Positions 8,961 to 17,082 of a DNA stretch of 64,000 nt are shown piece by piece. Both the position numbers and the translations under genes were made by a program. Source of the stretch: Exiguobacterium sp. s48 (GTDB lineage: Bacteria; Bacillota; Bacilli; Exiguobacteriales; Exiguobacteriaceae); contig NZ_JACSKC010000004.1 in the NCBI RefSeq assembly GCF_018617395.1, positions 1 through 64,000 of the forward strand, in the 5' to 3' direction. Every line of letters starts with the position of its first letter. Positions within the stretch are counted from its first letter, which is position 1. Below the pieces are notes generated by a model. It had not been told where the DNA came from and made no database searches. It worked only from the letters and a program-made list of their open reading frames with translations.

Positions 8961-8996
8961 AAACGTGTCCATTCTTTAGAAAGAACGGACACGTTT
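8961..8996 (-). terminator. terminator of the flavin reductase gene
   Basis: A 17-bp stem with one mismatch (AAACGTGTCC..) has a three-base loop and is followed on the minus strand by a run of T. Confidence 0.85.
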
Positions 8997-9001
8997 ATCG
9001 A

Positions 9002-9607
9002 TTATTCCGGACGTTTCACATCGAAAAGTTCACCGAGTGTCGCATAGCTGTTACCAGCCATCCGACTGACTGGAGCCAACCGTTTCGCATCGATACGTCC
9101 ATGCACATATAATTCCCGATCGATATGAAAACGCACGATCCGCGCAATCAGTAAATCTGCAGTCACTTCTCCATCGTGTTCGATTGGTAAATGGTGATGA
9201 AGCACGCACTCGAATCGGATCTTCGCTTCTTTAATCCCGGGTGTCGCAATCACGTCACTCGGTTGAAGCGTGAAGTTCGTTCGTGCTAATTCACTCTCAT
9301 CTTCTGCCAAATTCGCAGCGGTCTCATTCACGTCAAGAACGTTTGTCTCATCCACCACATGAATCACCAACTCATTCGTATGCAACGCGTTTCGTGCAGT
9401 GTCTTTCATCACACCATTTTTTCGTTGGACGGAGATGGAGACGAGCGGTGGGTTCGAAGCCACTACATTAAAATAACTGAACGGGGCTGCATTAATCACG
9501 TCGCCATGTTGTGTCGTCACGAAGGCAATCGGCCTTGGTACAATGCTCCCAATCAAAAATTTATACGTATCACGTTCGGTCAAAGCCGACGGTTCGATGG
9601 ATAACAT
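9002..9607 (-). CDS. flavin reductase-like FMN-binding protein
   Basis: The 201-residue protein belongs to the flavin reductase-like split-barrel family. The N-terminal IVPRPIAFVTT block, the AAPFSYFNVVASNPP segment and a late HGRIDAKRLAPVSR region are typical. Members bind FMN and reduce flavins or act as flavin-dependent enzymes, but the substrate here cannot be told. GAGGAGTG precedes the ATG. It is transcribed alone. Confidence 0.85.
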   Translation of the reverse strand: MLSIEPSALTERDTYKFLIGSIVPRPIAFVTTQHGDVINAAPFSYFNVVASNPPLVSISVQRKNGVMKDTARNALHTNELVIHVVDETNVLDVNETAANLAEDESELARTNFTLQPSDVIATPGIKEAKIRFECVLHHHLPIEHDGEVTADLLIARIVRFHIDRELYVHGRIDAKRLAPVSRMAGNSYATLGELFDVKRPE

Positions 9608-9843
9608 GTACTCACACTCCTCATTTTTATCTTAAATTCAAGATAATATCTTTCATGAATAATGTCAACGTCGAGAAGATTGACACGTATATATTTTAGC
9701 AAATACGGGTAAATCGCTTTATGTGTCATATTGGCACATCGCATAAGCAAATTGTTTCATTTTCCTTTCCCCTTTTCATAAAATGCAGGGCAAGGAAGAG
9801 GTAGCCGATCGGTTTTTTATGTTCAAGGAAGGAAGTAGAAAGA

Positions 9844-11685
9844 ATGATCAGCAAGTGGATTGAACAACTGAACAGTCGTCAAATACTCAGTATTTTATAT
9901 AGTGTATGTGGATTCAGTCTCGTTTTGACCTTGATTGGAGCTTGGTTCGTGAGAGATGGGAATGTCTCAACTGCCGAGCTCACGGCCCTCCGATGGATTT
10001 GGATGATTGGACTAGTCATGTTCATCAGCGCCATTTTATTGATTGGTCGTCCGCTCATCAATCGGATGGCAAACCAGAACAGCAGACTGAAAGCGAAGAA
10101 AGAAAAACTTGAATATGTATTAAATGAATCAAAGCTAAATGAAATGAATCTTCAACACCGAAATGAGTTGATTGAAGTGTTAGCTTCGAAAGAATCACTC
10201 TTCGACTACTCTTCTGTGATTGAAAAAATTGTCTTACTCACAAAATCTGAATTTGGCGCCCTTCTCCTCACTAAAGACGGTGAAATCACATCAGTCGTAC
10301 CAAAGGAGATGACAGAAGACCAACAAGAAAGTTTAAAGAAGGAGTCACTCTTGTTAAAACGAGTGATGATTTCAAAATTACCTGCAGCAACTTCTAAACG
10401 CGTCGTCGATGCGTTACACACGTATCCGTACTATATCTATGAAACGGTCATTCCGATTATGGACCCGTCAGACAATAGTCTCATCGGTTGTTTGTATTTG
10501 GCTCGTTACGATGAGCAGTATGATGCAAGTGAAAAGTCAGAGTTGAACGCGTTCGCGAGTCAACTTGCCATCTCGCTTCTTCGGATGCAGCTTTATCGTC
10601 AGATGAAACAGGATCGAAAAGAGACCGCACAATTGATTAACTCGGTGCGTGAGGCGATTTTATACGTCAACTATGAGGACGACACGATTGTAGGTAACCG
10701 CGCCTTCATCCGTATGTTTGATGACCTTCACTTTGATTACAAAGGATATGAAGAACTATCAGCCATCGACATCAATATCGAACAGCTAGCAGAGCGGGTC
10801 GATCAACAAGAGCAATTCGTTCGTTACTTCGAACGTGTTTTCGCACAAGACACACCGGAAGACGGACTCACCATTTCGATTGACCAAGGAGACTGCTTCA
10901 TCCAGCTCTATGCGGAAAGCGTCTATCGTGACCGTCGACTTCGCGGAACGATGCTCGTCTTACGTGACGTCACAGCCGAGACGGAAGTAGATCGTATGAA
11001 ATCCGAACTCGTATCGACCGTTTCTCACGAACTCCGAACACCCCTTTCGTCTATCTATGGATTTACCGAGCTCATGCTGTCGCGTGATTTGAAAGAAAAT
11101 CGACGAGAGCTCTATTTAAAAACGATTCATGACGAGGCGAAACGACTGTCTTATCTCGTCAATGATTTCTTGGATCTACAAAAAATGGAGTCAGGAAAAC
11201 AAACATTCGAATGGGAACCTGTCGATTTGTATCAACTCGTGTCCGATAGCGTTACCTTTTATCAAGAAACGACCGACCAACACGAGTTATTCATCGATGC
11301 TGATTCTGAACAAGATTTCATCATTGATGCAGATTTAGAAGGGATGCGGCAATTGCTTGGCAACCTATTGAGCAATGCCATTAAATATTCGCCGGATGGT
11401 GGGAATATCCTTGTATCGCTCGAGCGCGTAGATGAAGAAGTCGTCATGAAAGTGAGAGACCATGGTATGGGAATCCCAAGCGCCTCGCTCCCACACCTTT
11501 TCGGTAAATTTTATCGCGTCGATAATTCAGACCGCCGAAAAATCGGAGGAACCGGTCTCGGTCTCGCCATTTGTAAAGAGATTGCCAAAGCACATGATGG
11601 ACAACTCCATGTAGAGTCCGTTTACGGGGAAGGAAGTACATTCATCTGTGAACTGCCAACTTCGAAAGAACACATCATGCAATAA
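9844..11685 (+). CDS. membrane sensor histidine kinase (GAF-PAS-HisKA-HATPase)
   Basis: The 613-residue kinase has two N-terminal membrane helices (about 15-35 and 50-70) with a very short external loop, then a coiled coil (75-115). A GAF-like domain (about 120-250), a PAS-like domain (about 262-375) and HisKA with phospho-acceptor His395 in VSHELRTP follow. The HATPase domain shows the N box (NLLSNAIKYSPDGG), DHGMGIP and GGTGLGLAI. The small external loop and cytoplasmic GAF/PAS suggest it senses an internal signal. No response regulator is adjacent, so it is an orphan. AAGGAAGTAG precedes the ATG. Upstream at 9722-9738 an imperfect inverted repeat (TGTGTC / GGCACA) might be a regulator site. 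Confidence 0.92.
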   Translation: MISKWIEQLNSRQILSILYSVCGFSLVLTLIGAWFVRDGNVSTAELTALRWIWMIGLVMFISAILLIGRPLINRMANQNSRLKAKKEKLEYVLNESKLNEMNLQHRNELIEVLASKESLFDYSSVIEKIVLLTKSEFGALLLTKDGEITSVVPKEMTEDQQESLKKESLLLKRVMISKLPAATSKRVVDALHTYPYYIYETVIPIMDPSDNSLIGCLYLARYDEQYDASEKSELNAFASQLAISLLRMQLYRQMKQDRKETAQLINSVREAILYVNYEDDTIVGNRAFIRMFDDLHFDYKGYEELSAIDINIEQLAERVDQQEQFVRYFERVFAQDTPEDGLTISIDQGDCFIQLYAESVYRDRRLRGTMLVLRDVTAETEVDRMKSELVSTVSHELRTPLSSIYGFTELMLSRDLKENRRELYLKTIHDEAKRLSYLVNDFLDLQKMESGKQTFEWEPVDLYQLVSDSVTFYQETTDQHELFIDADSEQDFIIDADLEGMRQLLGNLLSNAIKYSPDGGNILVSLERVDEEVVMKVRDHGMGIPSASLPHLFGKFYRVDNSDRRKIGGTGLGLAICKEIAKAHDGQLHVESVYGEGSTFICELPTSKEHIMQ

Positions 11686-11693
11686 CACGGTCT

Positions 11694-11722
11694 TCACGAC
11701 CGTGTTATTTTTGACTCTTTTT
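11694..11722 (+). terminator. terminator of the orphan kinase gene
   Basis: Nine-pair stem AACACGGTC / GACCGTGTT with a five-base loop, followed by ATTTTT. Confidence 0.9.
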
Positions 11723-11880
11723 AACAAGGTAAGCAGGAATCACTTTACAAAATATAGAAAGGAAAGAGAGCGATTTATCTGAAACAATGGGGATATACCT
11801 ATTCATTTATTTTTGCGCGTATTAAACTGAAAACAAGATATACTGAATATAAAGAGATGCTAGGATCGGAGGTCTTGCCA

Positions 11881-12198
11881 TTGGATTATCGTGACCCACC
11901 CTTTTCAGAAATTGGAGATTTTAATCAATGGGGACGTTTTGAGATTGACGTTCCTCAAATAGGCGAACAAGCAAAGTTTCAGGCCGCCGCTTCTTTGATT
12001 CGAAAACATATTCCATTACGGCTTGGGGGATTTTACATCATAGCGAGCGAGGAAGAAATTTTGCACAGCGGCTCACACGATGGAAATCTTCAAAAACACT
12101 TGATTCATTTATTGCAGCAAGTCCTGAACGGTCATATAGAAGATGAACGCCTGACTCAAGAGCACGTCTGGACTGTGCACTATTTTACGACACCATAA
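11881..12198 (+). CDS. hypothetical protein, about 105 residues
   Basis: I do not recognise this protein. It is soluble, with no signal peptide or membrane helix, and has an alpha/beta look: YIIASEEEILHSG resembles a beta-hairpin and is followed by a helix. A TTG start at 11881 is preferred because GGAGG (11868-11872) lies eight bases upstream; an ATG at 11857 would overlap that site. It has its own terminator. Confidence 0.6.
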   Translation: MDYRDPPFSEIGDFNQWGRFEIDVPQIGEQAKFQAAASLIRKHIPLRLGGFYIIASEEEILHSGSHDGNLQKHLIHLLQQVLNGHIEDERLTQEHVWTVHYFTTP

Positions 12199-12246
12199 AA
12201 AAGAACTCGATTTAAGTTCCTTCACTTATCTCGAGTTCTTTTTTAT
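12197..12246. terminator. bidirectional terminator
   Basis: The stem AAAAAAGAACTCGA / TCGAGTTCTTTTTT lies between two convergent genes and carries T-runs on both strands. Confidence 0.85.
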
Positions 12247-13512
12247 TTACTCCCAACGAGACATCATTGAGATCGTTTTTTCATAATATTCCGTTGCAAG
12301 TTTGTATTTCCCTGTGTTCCTTAATTCTCTAGATAACCATAGTGCATATTTATGTGTGTAGTATTCATCATAAGCTTCGAAATAATCCACTGCTCTTTTC
12401 AAACTGTTGATCAATTCATTTTGATTAAACTTTTTATACTTACTTACATAAATATCGAAATGATAGTCGAACTCAATTAATTCATCTTTACTCCCTTTTA
12501 GTTCATAACCAACCTCTAACCACTCCATAATACCTTCAACATTATTTTGAGCGACACTCACTTCAAGTAAAGACATGACACTATAGAGTTTACTTTTCGC
12601 TCCTTCTTTAACGTTGAAGCTATCAAGAAAATATTTTTGAGCTTTTTCTTGGTCACCAATTAAAAAATAGATATCTCCCATGTTGTTATAAAGCATTCCA
12701 TAGTAATCGTTTAAATTCGCTTTATCCGCTACTTTGGCTGCTTTTTCATAATGTTCTAATGCAATTGTGTATCGTTTTCGTCGTTTGAATGATAAACCAA
12801 TAATCATGTGTGATTCGATGATTCGTTCAAGGCAAAAATTCTCTTGAAAATATTCAAGTGCCGGCTTTACATAATCAATTGCTTGCGAATAATCTGTGAA
12901 TCGATGATACAACGCACCCATTACATAACGCATATCTGCTTTTTCCCAATCAGGAAGACCTGAATTCATCATGTCTTTCCCTACTTTTTCTAACAAATTA
13001 ACGGTTGTTTCGCGATCAGCAGACTGATATAAGAACATATAAATACACTGTATCAAATCGTATCGCAAACGATCATCACTCGATAGTTGATCTTTAATCC
13101 AACCCACTTCAATTAAATATTGAACATTGCCACCTGGCGTGATTCCGAATCGAGCCAATGTGATTAACAACGTAATATACAACTCTTTTGATTGTAGGAC
13201 GACAGGATTTGTTTGAAACTTTTCAATTCGTTTAAAATACTTCTCTTCTTGCCGAGATAACAATGCTTCCTTCAAAGTATCTCGTATCTCCTTCTTCGTT
13301 TGATCGATTTTTTCACTAAAATCGTAGTAAAGCGGAACATCTAATTCCAGTCTGTCAAAAATCAATTCTAAAACTTCATCACTAGGTGTCGTTTGATTAT
13401 TTTCAATTTTACTTAAATATGAAATCGAACAAATTCCTCTTGCAAGCACAGACTGCTTCATATTTTTCCGCATACGTTCTACTTTTATCAAGTTCCCAAA
13501 ATTATATTCCAT
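12247..13512 (-). CDS. XRE-type HTH regulator with TPR domain (RRNPP-like peptide sensor)
   Basis: The 421-residue protein has an N-terminal XRE-type helix-turn-helix (about residues 5-60; KVERMRKNMKQSVLARGICS..YLSKIENNQTTPS). A long alpha-helical region with recognisable tetratricopeptide repeats follows, for example SFKRRKRYTIALEHYEKAAKV and LYNNMGDIYFLIGDQEKA. This architecture matches the RRNPP family (PlcR, NprR, Rgg), in which the TPR domain binds a re-imported peptide pheromone. The start at 13512 (MEYNFGN) is chosen over a longer reading because it begins just before the HTH, with AAGGGG upstream. It is divergent from a gene pair ending in a secreted repeat-peptide precursor, the expected genomic signature of a receptor-pheromone pair. 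Assignment to a known subfamily is not possible by eye. Confidence 0.85.
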   Translation of the reverse strand: MEYNFGNLIKVERMRKNMKQSVLARGICSISYLSKIENNQTTPSDEVLELIFDRLELDVPLYYDFSEKIDQTKKEIRDTLKEALLSRQEEKYFKRIEKFQTNPVVLQSKELYITLLITLARFGITPGGNVQYLIEVGWIKDQLSSDDRLRYDLIQCIYMFLYQSADRETTVNLLEKVGKDMMNSGLPDWEKADMRYVMGALYHRFTDYSQAIDYVKPALEYFQENFCLERIIESHMIIGLSFKRRKRYTIALEHYEKAAKVADKANLNDYYGMLYNNMGDIYFLIGDQEKAQKYFLDSFNVKEGAKSKLYSVMSLLEVSVAQNNVEGIMEWLEVGYELKGSKDELIEFDYHFDIYVSKYKKFNQNELINSLKRAVDYFEAYDEYYTHKYALWLSRELRNTGKYKLATEYYEKTISMMSRWE

Positions 13513-13680
13513 ATCAAGCAGTAGCCCCTTCGAACTAAAATGGTCGATTTTTTTAAAAAAAATTAGTCTTTTTGTCACGCATATAGGAAACTAACCTCAA
13601 ATAATCTGTCTAAATAGGCACTTTTTGAAGGAAGTTTCCCAACTGAATCATCCCCTTTTATAAATGATGACATGATAATA

Positions 13681-13729
13681 TTGAACTAGTAAAAAGAACT
13701 TCTACAAATTACCTAGTTAATTTTTACTA
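13681..13729 (+). promoter_or_regulatory. promoter with nested inverted repeats, candidate operator of the TPR regulator
   Basis: TTGAAC (13681-13686), a 16-base spacer and TACAAA (13703-13708) form a plausible promoter for the rightward genes. Two inverted repeats surround it: TAGTAAAAA (13687-13695) with TTTTTACTA (13721-13729), and AACTAG (13684-13689) with CTAGTT (13713-13718). The position fits an operator of the divergently encoded regulator. Confidence 0.5.
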
Positions 13730-13776
13730 AATCGTACTTTCATTTTTTATCGTAAACACGGGGGTGGAAATGACAA

Positions 13777-14454
13777 ATGGGAAAACTAAGTTTCTTACTT
13801 GCTGAAGACTACATTAAGCCTAAAATTTATTTCAAGTCAAAGCAAGCTCCAACCTTAAATACAAAATACACATCTGAAGATTATAAGAATTTTGTAGGCT
13901 TGGAACACCTAACTCAGTTGTTATGTTCTCCTAAAGGTTTCATTGTAAACGCTTTTCAAATTGATTACTATCAATCCTTACCAAGACTTATCGCTAGATC
14001 GTTACAGCAGAGCCATTCTTTTAAAAAACTTTACATTCTAGGTCCTGAGCTCTCTCTTTCTATTTTGAAACGAAGTACCAAAACCGCATATGAAAAGCAC
14101 TTGCTTGATTATGAATATATTAATGTAGAACAAAATCCTGAATTTGTCACAAGTCAATGCATTACCTTGCTAGAAGAAGGACATATTCTATATATCCTTC
14201 CGGAGACATCTGTTTGCTGGAAGCCAAGTTTACTGGGCGAATCAGATAAAATGTCTCATTCTTTCTGTAGCACATTATTAAGTCAACAAGTAGGTGTGTC
14301 AATTTTAGCAACCGCTTTAGAGAATGAATCTGGAAAGGTGACTATTTTTCCAGCAGACACACCCGATTCATACTCAGGCGATATTGAAACAAAAATTCAT
14401 CAACAATCCGAAACGCTTTATTGCTTGTATGATTCATTAAACACTAAAGAATAA
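13777..14454 (+). CDS. degenerate LpxL/HtrB-like acyltransferase-fold protein of the pheromone locus
   Basis: The 225-residue soluble protein is not clearly identifiable. Its layout resembles the lysophospholipid/lauroyl acyltransferase (LpxL/HtrB) fold. Residues near 58-80 (GFIVNAFQIDYYQSLPRLIA) occupy the place of the usual G-x-H-x-G-N-W-E block, and a later EEGHILYILPETS segment looks like the E/G-x-x-x-x-x-P-[DE] motif. The catalytic histidine appears to be replaced by Gln, so activity is doubtful. The start follows GGGGGTGG at about 13760. It lies upstream of the repeat-peptide gene in the same direction with 66 bases between, so the two are probably co-transcribed. A role in making, modifying or resisting the peptide is speculation. 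Confidence 0.65.
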   Translation: MGKLSFLLAEDYIKPKIYFKSKQAPTLNTKYTSEDYKNFVGLEHLTQLLCSPKGFIVNAFQIDYYQSLPRLIARSLQQSHSFKKLYILGPELSLSILKRSTKTAYEKHLLDYEYINVEQNPEFVTSQCITLLEEGHILYILPETSVCWKPSLLGESDKMSHSFCSTLLSQQVGVSILATALENESGKVTIFPADTPDSYSGDIETKIHQQSETLYCLYDSLNTKE

Positions 14455-14520
14455 ACAAGCCATTGGTAAATGATTTACGTATTGAACACATAAATTCACT
14501 ATATGATGGAGGTTTTATTA

Positions 14521-14823
14521 ATGAAGAAAGTAACAGGAGTATTATTTATCGCTACAGCAGTTTTACTTTTAGGAAGTTCTGTCAGACCATTAGTTGACGA
14601 TATGCCTCGTATCGTCAAAATAAATGAGCCCGTCAAACTTCAGGTTGATGATATGCCTCGTATCGTCAAAGTGAATGAACCTATCAAACTATTTGTTGAT
14701 GATATGCCTCGCATTGTTAAAGTAGATGAGCCTACCAAACTATTCGTCGATGATATGCCTCGCATCGTTAAAGTAGACGAACCAATTAAGCTATTTGTTG
14801 ATGATATGCCCCGCATTGTATAA
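14521..14823 (+). CDS. secreted multicopy peptide precursor (candidate pheromone)
   Basis: The 100-residue precursor has a positively charged start and a hydrophobic segment (about residues 5-20) that looks like a Sec signal. It then consists almost entirely of a 17-residue repeat, VDDMPRIV followed by a K-[IV]-[ND]-EP-x-KL-[FQ] spacer. Four complete units are followed by a fifth VDDMPRIV that forms the exact C-terminus. The octapeptide is identical in all five copies although its codons differ only at synonymous positions, while the spacers do change amino acids. This points to selection on the peptide. GGAGG (14508-14512) sits eight bases before the ATG at 14521. By analogy with Phr, NprX and PapR, export, cleavage and re-import to the TPR regulator are inferred. 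A surface-repeat or adhesive role is an alternative. Confidence 0.8.
   Translation: MKKVTGVLFIATAVLLLGSSVRPLVDDMPRIVKINEPVKLQVDDMPRIVKVNEPIKLFVDDMPRIVKVDEPTKLFVDDMPRIVKVDEPIKLFVDDMPRIV
14593..14820 (+). repeat. five 51-bp tandem coding repeats
   Basis: Repeat units begin at 14593, 14644, 14695, 14746 and 14797; the last is truncated to the 24-base octapeptide segment. The copies differ at third positions of Asp, Pro, Arg, Ile and Val codons, so they are not a recent slippage product. Confidence 0.95.
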
Positions 14824-14832
14824 CCCATTTTT

Positions 14833-14859
14833 AAAAAGACGCCTCGTGCGTCTTTTTTT
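14833..14859 (+). terminator. terminator of the repeat-peptide gene
   Basis: Ten-pair stem AAAAAGACGC / GCGTCTTTTT with a five-base loop and seven T. Confidence 0.92.
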
Positions 14860-14997
14860 GTTTTTGAAAAAAAGATAAATGAATTATATATTTCCCTCCA
14901 TTTTTTCCTTTTTACTTATATAATAAACAGGGACAACTTAGATGCACTCTCATATGCCGCCCTTGTCGCTAGTTTAATGAATAAAGGAGCTTGAACA

Positions 14998-16500
14998 TTG
15001 AATGAATCAAAATCTTCATGGAGCTTAAAACTTTTTTTAAGTTCTTCGCTTGTATTATCCGGGACAGCGATCGTCCCATTCCACTTGGATTCATCTGGAA
15101 TCCAATCAACCGTCGCTGAGGCCGCTTCAACTTACACGACAACCGCCAACTTAAACCTCCGATTAAGTGCCGCAACATGGAGCCCTGTTCTCTTAACAAT
15201 CCCGTCCGGCTCTAGCGTGACTTATGTCAGTACATATGGTTCATGGTATAAAGTCAGTTACGGAGGAAAAACCGGTTATGTTTCCTCTCAATACGTGAAC
15301 GTCTCGAGTACTTCAAATTATTATAAAACAACAGATCGGTTAAACATGAGACTCACTGCTGCTTCCTGGAGTGATGTCGTCACCGTCATTCCTGCCGATG
15401 CTACCGTCAAATATGTCAGTCGCTATGGCTCATGGTATAAGGTCACGTTTAACGGGAAGACCGGTTATGTCGCATCGGACTATTTAACACCGACTAGCGC
15501 CCCCGTCCCACCGTCAGACTATTATAAAACGACAGCAAACTTAAATATGCGTTTAAGTGCCGCTTCTTGGAGTGATGTCGTCACGACGATTCCTTCTGGC
15601 GCAACCGTTCAGTATGTGAGCCGCTACGGCTCATGGTATAAAGTCACTTATAACGGGAAAACCGGTTATGTCGCATCAGATTATTTATCGGCTACTTCAG
15701 CTCCGGTGACACCATCATCTTATTATGAGACGACAGTCAACCTAAACATGAGACTCAGCGCCGCTTCTTGGAGCGATGTCTTGACGGTCATTCCGGCTGG
15801 ATCGGTTGTCAAATATGTCAGCCGTTACGATTCTTGGTACAAAGTCACCTATAACGGAAAAACCGGTTATGTCGCCTCCGAATACCTCAAACCGACGACA
15901 GTCACAACACCGACCGATACGAACGGAACTGGCAAAACGGTTGTCATCGATGCTGGGCATGGCGGAAATGACTCCGGTGCCACGTACGGTTCCGTTTACG
16001 AGAAAGTGATTGTACTTGATATCGCCCAGCGACTTGCGAGCGTATTATCGAATACGTATGATTATAATGTGAAATTGACACGTTCAAACGATACTTATAT
16101 TTCGTTAGCCGATCGCGTTTCTCTGAGTAAATCCTACAAGTCTGATGTCTTTGTCAGTCTTCATGCGAACTCCTCTGTATATAACACTGCAAATGGACAT
16201 GAGGTACTCGTACCAACGTCAGAGAGTTATACGACTAACCCTTACGTCTCTGCTAGCCGTACCCTTGGCTCAACCATCAATAAAGAGATTGCTTCGCGAA
16301 TCTCGACGATTCAAAATCGTGGCGTGAAATATCAGAACGTATACGTAGTCGGGAAAAACATCGCCCCGTCTACACTCGTGGAGTATGGATTTATTAGTAA
16401 CTCTAGTGACCGTTCTTACTTGTTAAGTACGACATATCGTCAGCGCATGGCTGAAGCGACTGCTTCTGGTATTCATCAATTCATGCGTGCATACTACTAA
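14998..16500 (+). CDS. secreted N-acetylmuramoyl-L-alanine amidase with four SH3b domains
   Basis: The 500-residue wall hydrolase has a signal peptide ending near AEAAS (residue 42-44). Four bacterial SH3 domains follow (about 45-100, 107-163, 175-232 and 243-300), each with the RLSAASWS..IPSG..YVSRYGSWYKV..GKTGYV pattern. The C-terminal amidase_3 domain (about 315-497) has zinc ligands in DAGHGG, a glutamate near VYEKVIVLDIA, and SLHANSS. It cleaves the bond between muramic acid and the stem peptide; the SH3b repeats should target it to the wall. The TTG start is preferred because AAGGAG (14984-14989) is eight bases upstream and no in-frame ATG lies before the signal peptide. Confidence 0.93.
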   Translation: MNESKSSWSLKLFLSSSLVLSGTAIVPFHLDSSGIQSTVAEAASTYTTTANLNLRLSAATWSPVLLTIPSGSSVTYVSTYGSWYKVSYGGKTGYVSSQYVNVSSTSNYYKTTDRLNMRLTAASWSDVVTVIPADATVKYVSRYGSWYKVTFNGKTGYVASDYLTPTSAPVPPSDYYKTTANLNMRLSAASWSDVVTTIPSGATVQYVSRYGSWYKVTYNGKTGYVASDYLSATSAPVTPSSYYETTVNLNMRLSAASWSDVLTVIPAGSVVKYVSRYDSWYKVTYNGKTGYVASEYLKPTTVTTPTDTNGTGKTVVIDAGHGGNDSGATYGSVYEKVIVLDIAQRLASVLSNTYDYNVKLTRSNDTYISLADRVSLSKSYKSDVFVSLHANSSVYNTANGHEVLVPTSESYTTNPYVSASRTLGSTINKEIASRISTIQNRGVKYQNVYVVGKNIAPSTLVEYGFISNSSDRSYLLSTTYRQRMAEATASGIHQFMRAYY

Positions 16501-16538
16501 AAATAAGGAACTTAGCACTCAGGCTAAGTTCCTTATTT
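16501..16538. terminator. bidirectional terminator
   Basis: A long stem AAATAAGGAACTTAG / CTAAGTTCCTTATTT lies between the amidase gene and the convergent GNAT gene. Confidence 0.88.
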
Positions 16539-17054
16539 CATGTCTTTTAGATCGATTCGCCAAATCATGTGCGGTGCACCGGGTCCCCAATAATGTTCGA
16601 GGACAAGGGTCGGTGCCCCCAATCGTTTTTGCCAATACGTTTGCGCACTTGGAAATCCTGCATCTAAATAGAAGACATGTCTTTTTCGTGCAAGCATTTC
16701 ACGTCGCATTTCGGATAATACATACTGCCCCACGCCTTGTCGCTGCATGCCCGGAGTCACGTACACACTCCCTAATTCAATCGCATCACGTTCTAGCTCC
16801 AGATGTCCCGAGATAATCTCATTCGGAGGTAATAACGCTCCCGCTCCGACAATGGTACCATCCTCTTCCACGACGTACAGGTGAACCGTATCATCATCGA
16901 AATGATCCTGGATCGTCGTATTCAGACGCGCCACTTCTTCATCGAGTAAATCAGCATCTTCAAAACGCTCTCGTCGAATCAACTCACTCAAACTCTCCAT
17001 GAATAAGCGCTGCAAAGATTTCACGTCTGATTGTTCGAGTGCACGAAAATTCAA
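16533..17054 (-). CDS. GNAT family N-acetyltransferase
   Basis: The 173-residue protein has the GNAT fold. The acceptor side is unknown, but the acetyl-CoA loop reads QRQGVGQYVL, preceded by the strand IELGSVYVTPG. The TTG at 17054 is chosen because AAAAGGAAG lies just upstream and longer readings would overlap the preceding CPBP gene. It lies 28 bases downstream of that gene and probably shares its transcript. The substrate cannot be told. Confidence 0.8.
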   Translation of the reverse strand: MNFRALEQSDVKSLQRLFMESLSELIRRERFEDADLLDEEVARLNTTIQDHFDDDTVHLYVVEEDGTIVGAGALLPPNEIISGHLELERDAIELGSVYVTPGMQRQGVGQYVLSEMRREMLARKRHVFYLDAGFPSAQTYWQKRLGAPTLVLEHYWGPGAPHMIWRIDLKDMK

Positions 17055-17082
17055 GACGTCCACTTCCTTTTCTTTTTTTGTT

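Noticed and set aside
9722-9738. Inverted repeat TGTGTC / GGCACA before the orphan kinase gene
   Set aside because: The arms match at only five of six positions and no local regulator gene is present, so it is not listed as a separate operator.
14593-14820. Regular 51-bp repeats that could suggest a CRISPR array
   Set aside because: The units are in frame within a gene, have no unique spacers, and the differences are mostly synonymous; they encode repeated peptides.
15130-15900. Four similar stretches of about 200 bp
   Set aside because: They are the four SH3b domains of the amidase gene, so coding repeats and not a mobile or regulatory repeat.
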